Shown here: piece by piece, positions 1 through 5,572 of the stretch
Numbering within the stretch: position 1 is the stretch's first letter
How the letters are laid out: each line of letters begins with the position of its first letter
The notes under the pieces: generated by a model
Databases searched by the model: none
The model's input: the letters and a program-made list of their open reading frames with translations, nothing else
Told to the model about the DNA's origin: nothing
Position numbers and translations under genes: made by a program
DNA from: Cocleimonas sp.
GTDB lineage: Bacteria; Pseudomonadota; Gammaproteobacteria; Thiotrichales; Thiotrichaceae
Length of the DNA: 5,953 bases
NCBI GenBank assembly: GCA_023145535.1
Contig: JAGLDQ010000136.1
Span: 1 to 5,953, forward strand
Direction of reading: 5' to 3'

Positions 1-1170
1 TCAAAGCGCCGTTCGCATGATGAAGGCATCGTACAGGAGGTTTTAGAGGCATCGGATGAACGTGTAGAGCCTAAGTGTCAATATTTCTCCATCTGTGGAG
101 GCTGTAATTTACAACATTTGGACGCTCATGCACAAATTAAGCATAAGCAAAAATCAATGTTAGATGCGCTAAAACATATTGGACATGTAGAGCCTGCTGA
201 AGTCTTTGAACCAATAGTAGGTGAACAATGGGGTTACCGTCGCAAAGCGCGCTTGGGTGTACGTCATGTGCGTAAAAAAGGACGAGTGTTAGTCGGTTTC
301 CGTGAAAAACAGGGTGGTTTTTTAGCGGATATAGACCGTTGTGAAGTCTTACATGAGTCGGTAGGTAAAAACTTGCCCGCCTTTCAAGCATTGATTTATG
401 GTATGGATGCACGTGAGCAGCTACCACAAATTGAAGTGGCTGTCGGTGATAATGCAACCGCACTCATTGTGCGTCATTTAGAGCCATTATCCGACGGTGA
501 TTCTACAAAATGGATAGCCTTCGCTAAAGAGCATCATTATCAACTCTATTTTCAGCCTAAAGGCCCTGACACAGTTCATCTCGTTTATCCTGAGCATGCA
601 GAGTTGTTCTATGAACATCCTGACTTTAAGACTAAAGTCATGTTTGGCCCGCAAGATTTTTTTCAGGTCAATACCAGTATTAACCTCCAAATGGTTCCGC
701 GAGCGGTTGAGTTATTGCAATTAACAGGTGATGAAAAAGTACTAGATCTATTCTGTGGGTTAGGCAATTTTACTTTGCCAATAGCGCGTCATGCCGCTCA
801 TGTAACAGGCGTTGAAGGCGATGATATTATGGTGATGCGCGCCCGCGAAACAGCGCAAGCCAATCAGATTGAAAATACCGATTATTATAGCTGTGATTTA
901 ATGGGGGATATGAAGGGCGAGCCGTGGTTGAAGAAACAGTATGACTGCATCTTACTTGATCCACCGCGTTCTGGTGCAAAAGAAGTGATTGAGCATTTTA
1001 GCAAGTTAAAAGCCAAGCGTATTGTTTATGTATCCTGTCATCCTGCAACTTTGGCCCGTGATGCAGATGCCCTCGTTAATACACATGGATATAAATTATT
1101 AGGTGCGGGGATTATGGATATGTTCCCGCATACTGCGCATGTTGAATCTATTGCTGTATTTGAGCTTTAA
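1..1170 (+). CDS. rlmD: 23S rRNA (uracil(1939)-C5)-methyltransferase RlmD (RumA), 5'-truncated by window edge
   Basis: RlmD transfers a methyl group from S-adenosylmethionine to C5 of U1939 in 23S rRNA, in the cytoplasm. The open frame runs from base 1 with no start in the window: 389 codons are visible, against 433 residues in E. coli, so roughly the first 45-55 residues (most of the TRAM domain) are missing. Visible in window numbering are the [4Fe-4S] cysteines C26-x5-C32-x2-C35 plus C114 (in DRCEVL), the FFQVN motif at 220-224, the SAM-binding VLDLFCGLGNF at 247-257, DPPRSGA at 320-326, the nucleophile C346 in VSCHPAT, and the C-terminal base E382 in HVESI. The iron-sulfur cysteines and the RVEP-C context separate RlmD from TrmA. 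The TTG at 118 lies after three cluster cysteines and is an internal Leu codon, not a start. The gene ends 86 bp before the next gene on the same strand with no clear terminator between, so cotranscription is possible. The family call is firm; RlmC is less likely because TRAM-like sequence precedes the cluster. Confidence 0.95.
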   Translation, partial: SKRRSHDEGIVQEVLEASDERVEPKCQYFSICGGCNLQHLDAHAQIKHKQKSMLDALKHIGHVEPAEVFEPIVGEQWGYRRKARLGVRHVRKKGRVLVGFREKQGGFLADIDRCEVLHESVGKNLPAFQALIYGMDAREQLPQIEVAVGDNATALIVRHLEPLSDGDSTKWIAFAKEHHYQLYFQPKGPDTVHLVYPEHAELFYEHPDFKTKVMFGPQDFFQVNTSINLQMVPRAVELLQLTGDEKVLDLFCGLGNFTLPIARHAAHVTGVEGDDIMVMRARETAQANQIENTDYYSCDLMGDMKGEPWLKKQYDCILLDPPRSGAKEVIEHFSKLKAKRIVYVSCHPATLARDADALVNTHGYKLLGAGIMDMFPHTAHVESIAVFEL

Positions 1171-1256
1171 AAAATAAACCCCAGAGTACGCAAAGGAAAT
1201 GTAGGTACTTCTTGGCATCTTTTGCGAGAGGTATTCGTTACTAATAGGAAAATCAT

Positions 1257-1982
1257 ATGTCAGAAGAAGTACTTGAATTTTCAGCAGGCTTATTTGCTGA
1301 TCTCTTTGAAGATAATAAAGAAATTAATGCAACAAGTATTGGTCACTATCAAACCTATGGTTTTGTGCTCGCGGTTGCCTCATCACCTGAGAAGCTCAGC
1401 CCTGTTGAATGGCAGCCTTTGTTATTTAAAAACAATAAACTCCCCGACTTTGAATTTCCTGAATTAGGTAAAACCTTTACTTTTAATATCCGTAGCTTAT
1501 GGAATGAGTTAAATGGTCAGCTAAAAAAAGAGAGGATTGTCCTGCCAGAGGCGTGTGATTACTCTAGTGAAACAGGGGCTAATGAGGCATTAGTCGCCTA
1601 TTGCTCAGGATATCTAAAAGGTTATGTTTGGTTAAAAGATGTCTGGGAGCATGTTACCGAAGAGACGGATACGGCTGATTCAAAAGCCGATATGATGATT
1701 AAAATGCTAGTGTTTGCATTAATGTCTTTCACCAATAAAGAAGCCGTTAAGCAAAGCAAGCAAAAAGGTCAGAAAACAATGACGACTGATCAGGCATGGA
1801 AATTATTACCAACCTTGCTAACCAGCGTGGGTATAAACGGACAGGCAATTAGTGAAATAGAAAGACTCACAACAGAGCAAGATGCTAAGCTAGAGGCCGT
1901 GCAACCTGTCGCGAAAATAGGAAGGAATGATCCTTGTTATTGTGGAAGCGGTAAGAAATATAAAAAGTGTTGTTTGCAGTAA
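1257..1982 (+). CDS. YecA/UPF0149 family protein with C-terminal SEC-C zinc-binding motif
   Basis: A 241-residue, probably cytoplasmic protein. The N-terminal two-thirds is helical and resembles the YecA/YgfB (UPF0149) family: an HYQTYGF-xLA segment at 30-39 followed by a PVEWQPLLF segment, then a second helical part around 105-160 with AYCSGYLKGY. The last 20 residues form a SEC-C motif with ligands C227-x-C229-x8-C238-C239 in an NDPCYCGSGKKYKKCC-type sequence, the same metal-binding tail found at the end of SecA. In known SEC-C proteins this tail binds zinc and helps contact ribosomes or SecB; that role here is inferred from the family. No signal peptide or membrane segment is seen. The start is ATG 1257, with AGGAA at 1246-1250 placed 6 nt before it. 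It lies 86 bp after rlmD on the same strand and is followed by a strong terminator, so it is the last gene of this unit. The family match is good; the precise function is unknown. Confidence 0.85.
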   Translation: MSEEVLEFSAGLFADLFEDNKEINATSIGHYQTYGFVLAVASSPEKLSPVEWQPLLFKNNKLPDFEFPELGKTFTFNIRSLWNELNGQLKKERIVLPEACDYSSETGANEALVAYCSGYLKGYVWLKDVWEHVTEETDTADSKADMMIKMLVFALMSFTNKEAVKQSKQKGQKTMTTDQAWKLLPTLLTSVGINGQAISEIERLTTEQDAKLEAVQPVAKIGRNDPCYCGSGKKYKKCCLQ

Positions 1983-1991
1983 ACCCTATAG

Positions 1992-2033
1992 CCCAAAGAC
2001 CGTAGGGAAGCCTACCGTCTTTGGGTTGTTTTA
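1992..2033 (+). terminator. Rho-independent terminator after the YecA-family gene
   Basis: A 15-position stem (left arm 1992-2006, right arm 2011-2025) pairs at 14 positions with a single C-C mismatch in the middle and a 4-nt GAAG loop. It is followed on the plus strand by a T-rich tail (TTGTTTTA, 2026-2033). It starts 9 nt after the stop codon of the YecA-family gene. Read on the minus strand the stem is not followed by a T-run, so it should mainly end rightward transcription, though the hairpin also sits just past the convergent gene that ends at 2044. Confidence 0.88.
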
Positions 2034-2043
2034 GAGGCGAGAT

Positions 2044-2346
2044 TTAACTAAAAAGATCAACTTCATTACGAATTTCAGTTTCCATGTTGGCTATGCTGCC
2101 AAACTGCTTCATCATTTCATCTGCTCCTTCATTAGCCATTAGTTGTTTCATAAAGGCTTCTTGATGCGCCTTACTCTCCCATTTAACGATACAGTACACA
2201 CGACTATCAGCATCTATCCCTGAGTCACGACTGATAAATCCCTCTGCTTTAGCGATATCCGTGTCGATATTTTTTGATAACGTTTTCCAATTTTCAAGTT
2301 GTCCATCATGTAATTTGAAAGATTCAATGATTGTAAATGGATTCAT
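2044..2346 (-). CDS. Antibiotic biosynthesis monooxygenase (ABM) domain protein, putative
   Basis: A 100-residue single-domain protein. Its pattern of alternating strands and helices suits the dimeric alpha-beta barrel (ABM/YgiN-like) fold: strand FTIIESFKL near the N-terminus, helix about 15-30, GFISRDSGID around 36-45, then the strand VYCIVKWES (50-58) followed by the helix AHQEAFMKQLM (60-70), which is the most family-like part. Such proteins include cofactor-free quinol monooxygenases and heme-degrading enzymes, but many members have no known substrate; I see no residues that fix a reaction. There is no signal peptide, so it is probably cytoplasmic. The start is ATG at 2346-2344, with an AAAGGA ribosome site at 2355-2360 and 8 nt spacing. 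The stop faces the YecA-family gene convergently. A perfect 30-bp palindrome lies upstream, suggesting repressor control. Fold assignment is moderate; enzymatic role is undecided. Confidence 0.75.
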   Translation of the reverse strand: MNPFTIIESFKLHDGQLENWKTLSKNIDTDIAKAEGFISRDSGIDADSRVYCIVKWESKAHQEAFMKQLMANEGADEMMKQFGSIANMETEIRNEVDLFS

Positions 2347-2388
2347 TATTAAGTTCCTTTAAGTGGTTGGAGTTAGTAGTTTATTTCA

Positions 2389-2418
2389 TCTCTACTGACA
2401 GCATTGTGTCAGTAGAGA
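2389..2418. promoter_or_regulatory. Perfect 12-bp inverted repeat, candidate operator of the ABM-domain gene
   Basis: Arms TCTCTACTGACA (2389-2400) and TGTCAGTAGAGA (2407-2418) are exact reverse complements around a 6-nt spacer. After a short internal loop the symmetry continues with TTATTT (2381-2386) and AAATAA (2422-2427). It sits 43-72 nt upstream of the ABM-gene start. Neither strand has a T-run after it, so a terminator is unlikely. On the minus strand a weak promoter can be drawn with -35 CTGACA (2412-2407), an 18-nt spacer and -10 TGAAAT (2388-2383). The palindrome would then cover the -35 box and spacer, as expected for a dimeric repressor site. The dyad is directly visible; promoter and operator roles are inferred. 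A 5'-UTR hairpin is the alternative. Confidence 0.55.
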
Positions 2419-2738
2419 ATTAAATAAGCCAAATAATCACTCCCGTACACTTTTAAGACCCTCTTGATACTCATAAAGAGGCATAAATTCATTATTTTAA
2501 TCCTCCTACAATACTTTAGTATCATAGATGAAATCTATTCGCTTGAAAGGCGAAGATTTGAACCTTATTTATGGAAATCAATCCCTTATAAAATATAGCT
2601 CCGTCTGTCTTTTTATGTAAGAAAATTGGTGATGGTATTGCTAATATGATCCTATTAACTGGACTTATAACTGAACTTATTAGATCAATAAGTATCTACT
2701 GTTTAGTTAATACTAAAAATACACAGGGGAACAATATT
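2419..2738. other. Intergenic region with small dyads, no convincing gene
   Basis: AT-rich stretch between the ABM gene and the small membrane protein. It holds an inverted repeat CCTCTT/AAGAGG (2460-2465 and 2476-2481), then two adjacent short hairpins that both have GAA loops: ATAGAT/ATCTAT (2524-2529, 2533-2538) and TTCGCTT/AGGCGAA (2538-2544, 2548-2554, one G-T pair). A weaker GATTT/AAATC pair follows (2555-2559, 2575-2579). A 30-codon frame runs from ATG 2528 to TAA 2620 through the hairpins, but it has no ribosome binding site and matches nothing I know. A TATGAT at 2645-2650 could be a -10 box for the downstream small gene, but no -35 fits at normal spacing. Confidence 0.4.
2657..2680 (+). 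repeat. Two-copy tandem 12-bp repeat
   Basis: AACTGGACTTAT (2657-2668) is followed directly by AACTGAACTTAT (2669-2680), with one difference in 12. It lies upstream of the small membrane-protein gene. Two copies are too few to call a functional array; it could be a local duplication or a paired protein-binding site. Confidence 0.5.
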
Positions 2739-2867
2739 ATGGAATTCATCGTTATATCACTCTTTATCTTTATTTTTGTCGCTTGGTTTGCTCTCGTACG
2801 TGATTTTCACAGAGAAGACCAAAAACGAGATGTCATCCAGAAGCTTTTTGATGATGGCATTAATTAA
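2739..2867 (+). CDS. Small single-pass membrane protein, 42 residues, unknown function
   Basis: Begins at ATG 2739, preceded by AGGGGA (2725-2730) at 8 nt, a good ribosome binding site. The same frame is open from ATG 2646, but that start has no such site and its extra 31 residues are not family-like, so 2739 is preferred. The protein has a hydrophobic segment at about residues 3-20 (isoleucine/phenylalanine-rich, then AWFALV), followed by a highly charged tail (RDFHREDQKRD) and a short amphipathic end (IQKLFDDGIN). This is the layout of many small inner-membrane regulatory or accessory peptides, with the charged tail probably cytoplasmic or periplasmic depending on topology. I do not recognise the family; it is not an evident PspB, CcmD or CcoQ. 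It has no operon partner: 265 bp separate it from the next gene. Coding status rests on the ribosome site, the clean membrane segment and the sensible tail. Confidence 0.55.
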   Translation: MEFIVISLFIFIFVAWFALVRDFHREDQKRDVIQKLFDDGIN

Positions 2868-3132
2868 CATCTAAGTACCCAGAAAAAATAAATCAAACAA
2901 AATTTTATTTTCTTTTTTTGAGCCTCAAGACGTAGCGATGGGAATTCTTTGACCGGAGCAACAACACAGGAAATCGAACAACAGGGAGTTAAATTGTTAG
3001 GTTAATTTTGGGCGGGGACTTAAGCCCACTTATCAAATTACTATAAAACAGTCCTATCTGCGGTGATAGACTGTTTTGTCTGCAAACAAAGGAATAAAAA
3101 TTCCTGAATAATAATTATAAGCGGACAAAATA
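2868..3132 (+). promoter_or_regulatory. Leader region before the NlpC/P60 gene with a GC-richer, structured stretch
   Basis: No open frame of note. After an A/T-only stretch ending in a T-run (about 2912-2919), composition shifts: about 2918-3030 is clearly GC-richer than the AT-rich sequence on both sides, a common mark of structured RNA in AT-rich genomes. It contains the dyad TTGAG-C-CTCAA (2918-2928), a possible AACAA/TTGTT stem (2977-2981, 2994-2998), and a two-part stem TAATTT+TGGGC pairing with GCCCA+AAATTA (3003-3013 with 3024-3040, with a 6-nt bulge). A terminator-like hairpin follows at 3045-3077, then a small AGGAAT/ATTCCT hairpin (3090-3105). It could be an attenuated 5' leader, a separate small RNA, or the 3' end of the small-gene transcript. 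I could not match it to the TPP, cobalamin, GEMM c-di-GMP, ydaO or glycine riboswitch consensus as I remember them. Confidence 0.4.
3045..3081 (+). terminator. Terminator-like hairpin upstream of the NlpC/P60 gene
   Basis: AAAACAGT (3045-3052), one bulged C, and CTATC (3054-3058) pair with GATAG (3065-3069) and ACTGTTTT (3070-3077): 13 base pairs around a TGCGGT loop, then TTTTGTCT reading out. The A-tract on the left and T-tract on the right mean it could work in both directions. It ends about 55 nt before the NlpC/P60 start, so it either ends transcription from the small membrane-protein gene or acts as an attenuator in the leader. The structure is clear; the role is inferred. Confidence 0.6.
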
Positions 3133-3708
3133 ATGAAAAAAAAATCCCTATCACTTGGGCTTATTGCTTTGACTATAGCCACAACAGCCTGCTCTGCTCC
3201 TCAAAGAACTCATCCTCACTATACTCCAACACAACGACATAATACCCCTCCTCCTCTCGCTAGAGAACAACGATACATTCCAGAAGATCAGCAACAATAT
3301 TCACAAGCGCCAAACTATTCTCCCTCTATTCAGATGCGACAAAGTATTATTAGATTAGCCTATCAAGAGTTAGGAACTCACTATAAATACGGTGGTTCAA
3401 GTCCTAGAGAGGGGTTTGATTGTAGTGGTTTAATGGCTTATATCCACAAGAATGGCGCAGGTATCAAGATTCCACGTACTGCCGCAGGACAGCAGAATAA
3501 AAGCCGCACAGTAAGTTATGCCAATATACAACCTGGTGACATGCTATTTTTTAAAACGAGCGCTAGAAATAATCATGTTGGCATTTATATTGGCAATCAT
3601 CAATTTATCCACGCTCCTAATCGACGTAGTAAAGTGAAGATTACCACGATGAATAATTCATACTGGCATAGCAAGTTTGTTAAATTTGGTAGTTTTGTTG
3701 AAGGCTAA
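3133..3708 (+). CDS. NlpC/P60 family lipoprotein, putative peptidoglycan DL-endopeptidase (MepS/NlpC-like)
   Basis: A 191-residue lipoprotein. It has a lysine-rich start (MKKKS), a hydrophobic core (about 6-19) and a lipobox-like TTAC with the lipidated cysteine at C20. Thr at -3 is less usual than Leu, but Ser at +2 permits outer-membrane sorting. Residues 22-66 form a Pro/Gln/His-rich, probably disordered tether. The NlpC/P60 domain follows at about 69-191, with catalytic C97 in FDCSGL, H148 in NNHVGIYIG and H160 in FIHAPN. The 51- and 12-residue spacings equal those of the E. coli MepS (Spr) triad, so the enzyme should be active. Family members cut peptide cross-links or stems in peptidoglycan; MepS cleaves the D-Ala-mDAP cross-link, and this specificity is only inferred here. 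The start ATG 3133 gives the proper signal sequence, with a weak CGGA 7 nt upstream. The gene is preceded by a structured leader and converges with batD, 56 bp away. No clear terminator follows. Confidence 0.9.
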   Translation: MKKKSLSLGLIALTIATTACSAPQRTHPHYTPTQRHNTPPPLAREQRYIPEDQQQYSQAPNYSPSIQMRQSIIRLAYQELGTHYKYGGSSPREGFDCSGLMAYIHKNGAGIKIPRTAAGQQNKSRTVSYANIQPGDMLFFKTSARNNHVGIYIGNHQFIHAPNRRSKVKITTMNNSYWHSKFVKFGSFVEG

Positions 3709-3764
3709 AGACTTCGAATATGCACTATGCTATTAAGACATAGCACAAAATACATCTCACGATG

Positions 3765-5468
3765 CTAATGATATAACGGTTCTAAACCTTGCTGTTTTTT
3801 ACCACTTTCCTCTACCATACCCTCTGCTTGCATTTGATAGTCCTTAACCGCTTTCCATAAGCCCTGCCCTTGCCAGTGGCTTTTATCCTTTGCATATAAG
3901 CATTGATTGAGTTGCTTAATTTGTTGTTGCAATGAGCTATTGCTTAACTCAGACAATGCGGCAGGTGATTTACCTAAACTTTGCCCCCATTGCTGTAAAA
4001 ACAACTGTGCTTTAGCAGCATTGTTCTTGTGACACGCTTGTTCAAGATCGCTTAGGATTTGTTGTTTACTGGCCGGCGCCTTTTTTTCTAATGTTGTATG
4101 CAAACGCTTTTTACTTTTCCATTGCATAAACAACCCAGCTAACATGGTTGCTAGCAATAATCCTACCAGCGCAATTATAATCTTCAGGGTCATTGATAAT
4201 GCTGGTTTTTCTTCTAGTATCGTTTCTTTTTTATTTGCTGTTGTATCAAGGGCTGGTTTACTCATTGCCTTTTGTGTTGCAATAGCGACAGGGTCTCCTG
4301 ATATTGATAACTTCATCGCTTCTAGTTTGGCTATTTCCTGTTGATTAGTTTTGCTATTCCACCATGGAATACTAAGCTCAGGTATTTCAAACTCTCCACC
4401 TCCTGTTGAGACTAACACAATGCGCTTATTCATAGTGCCCACGATCCCATCTAGATTACGCTCATTGGTAAAACTGGGTTTTTCAGGATACAACTTGATT
4501 CCTAAGGGTGCTTGTAAATTGATTTCTGGTAATTGTTCAGCGCGTAGTCCATCAGCAATAGCGGCTAAAATAACGGATACAGGCTTGCCAGCTTCAATTT
4601 GGTCAGGTGGAGTGGGCCAATTTAAATGCAGTGAAAAATCTTTGGCTACAATCCAATCTTTACCTGTAAATTCTGCTGGACGGGGCTTTATTTCAATACT
4701 GACTTCACTTGAGCGAACCCGTACTCGTTTAGCTCTGGAGCTAAATCCAAAACTATTATTGGGTAAACGCTTGCTTGAGCGGCGCATCGTTCCGCTAAAC
4801 ATACTCGGTGCAAACACCAACTTGCCACTTTCTTGCGGAATAATAGCAAAACGACGTGTTAGCATACGATAATCTTGCCCATTACGTTTTACTATACGTT
4901 CAGGCGTATTGCCCAGAGGTTCTATTTCAGCACGACCACCTTTTAGGCGAGGCCGCGTTAGGGTTGAGTCACTTCTAAAAGGTCTAGCGTATAATAAACG
5001 CTGAATATAGATAAATTGTCCTTGTACATAGGAAGATTTTTGCTCTATTTCTGCTTCAACAATAATATCCTGATGCCCATTACCCTGTGTTACGCCCTCT
5101 TTGATGATAATTTCTCGCACTTTCGTTACTTCATTGCCCACAGTGATAACGGGAATCGTTATTTTTCCTGCTTTCTTGGCAACCAATGTGTAAGTCCATG
5201 TCGTGGATTGACTCATATCACCGTTAATAATACGCACACTACTTTGTTTGTATTGATCAAGAATTTCAAAATCTTGTTGCAACGGACTAATATCAATATT
5301 GCCCGAAGTGGCGCTGCTACTGGATATTGACAACTCGAAAGCTTCATCTATATTGAGCTCAGAGCGGTCTATCTTAACGTTTAATTCGGCTGTTGAGATT
5401 AAGGGGAATAGCAAAATGAACAGAAAAAAAACTAAAGTAGTCATCTCTCGTAAAAAGGCCAAGCTCAT
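3765..5468 (-). CDS. batD: BatD family protein (oxygen-tolerance/Bat operon), inner-membrane anchored
   Basis: BatD proteins are large periplasmic proteins held by one membrane helix and encoded beside VWA-domain BatA/BatB and a MoxR ATPase. They were named from Bacteroides aerotolerance, and their molecular role is unsettled. From ATG 5468 the protein has 567 residues: a signal peptide at 1-27 (hydrophobic FFLFILLFPL, then STA before EL), a periplasmic beta-rich region with the family-like segments GKITIPV (101-107), YVQGQFI (147-153), GKLVFAPSMFSG (215-226) and IPWWN (367-371), a membrane helix at about 429-449, a basic stop-transfer (WKSKKR), and a cytoplasmic helical tail ending with LYA...HWQGQGLW (about 524-538). 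The start at 5468 is chosen because AGGA (5477-5474) lies 5 nt upstream and the signal peptide is then normal. The frame is open to ATG 5579, which also has a GGGGAG site and overlaps the upstream stop (ATGGTGA) but would place 45 residues before the hydrophobic core. It is the last gene of the operon in this window. No clear terminator is seen. Confidence 0.9.
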   Translation of the reverse strand: MSLAFLREMTTLVFFLFILLFPLISTAELNVKIDRSELNIDEAFELSISSSSATSGNIDISPLQQDFEILDQYKQSSVRIINGDMSQSTTWTYTLVAKKAGKITIPVITVGNEVTKVREIIIKEGVTQGNGHQDIIVEAEIEQKSSYVQGQFIYIQRLLYARPFRSDSTLTRPRLKGGRAEIEPLGNTPERIVKRNGQDYRMLTRRFAIIPQESGKLVFAPSMFSGTMRRSSKRLPNNSFGFSSRAKRVRVRSSEVSIEIKPRPAEFTGKDWIVAKDFSLHLNWPTPPDQIEAGKPVSVILAAIADGLRAEQLPEINLQAPLGIKLYPEKPSFTNERNLDGIVGTMNKRIVLVSTGGGEFEIPELSIPWWNSKTNQQEIAKLEAMKLSISGDPVAIATQKAMSKPALDTTANKKETILEEKPALSMTLKIIIALVGLLLATMLAGLFMQWKSKKRLHTTLEKKAPASKQQILSDLEQACHKNNAAKAQLFLQQWGQSLGKSPAALSELSNSSLQQQIKQLNQCLYAKDKSHWQGQGLWKAVKDYQMQAEGMVEESGKKQQGLEPLYH

Positions 5469-5572
5469 AGGTTTCCTAACATTAGCCATTCGTTGCCATG
5501 CTCTAGTGTGACCGTGTGTCCCGTGAAAAACATCCCTAGACTGACTGCGCGAATACTTAAGCATTCCGTGTA

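Noticed and set aside
118..1170. TTG at 118 as the start of the methyltransferase
   Set aside because: The frame is open to base 1, and the upstream codons encode three of the four iron-sulfur cysteines and the end of the TRAM-like region, so the gene begins outside the window.
1189..1226. Hairpin between rlmD and the YecA-family gene (CGCAAAGG with CTTTTGCG, plus ATG/CAT)
   Set aside because: It needs a bulge and a wobble pair, has a 14-nt loop and no T-run after it, so it is too weak to call a terminator or a regulatory element.
1222..1467. Plus-strand frame overlapping the start of the YecA-family gene
   Set aside because: It is out of frame with a well-supported family protein that has its own ribosome site; the translation looks like nothing known.
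2646..2738. Longer version of the small membrane protein from ATG 2646
   Set aside because: No ribosome binding site at 2646, the tandem repeat falls inside this extension, and the strong AGGGGA site fits ATG 2739.
2868..3044. Known riboswitch class (ydaO/c-di-AMP, GEMM/c-di-GMP, TPP, cobalamin, glycine)
   Set aside because: Checked by eye against remembered consensus cores; only superficial resemblance (a GGCGGGGACTT-like run) was found, not the ordered conserved motifs.
3728..3745. TGCTAT/ATAGCA dyad between the convergent nlpC-like and batD genes as a shared terminator
   Set aside because: Only 6 bp, with no T-run on either strand.
4351..4872. 173-codon plus-strand frame inside batD
   Set aside because: It lies wholly antisense to well-supported BatD coding sequence, has no recognisable domain, and reads as a shadow frame.
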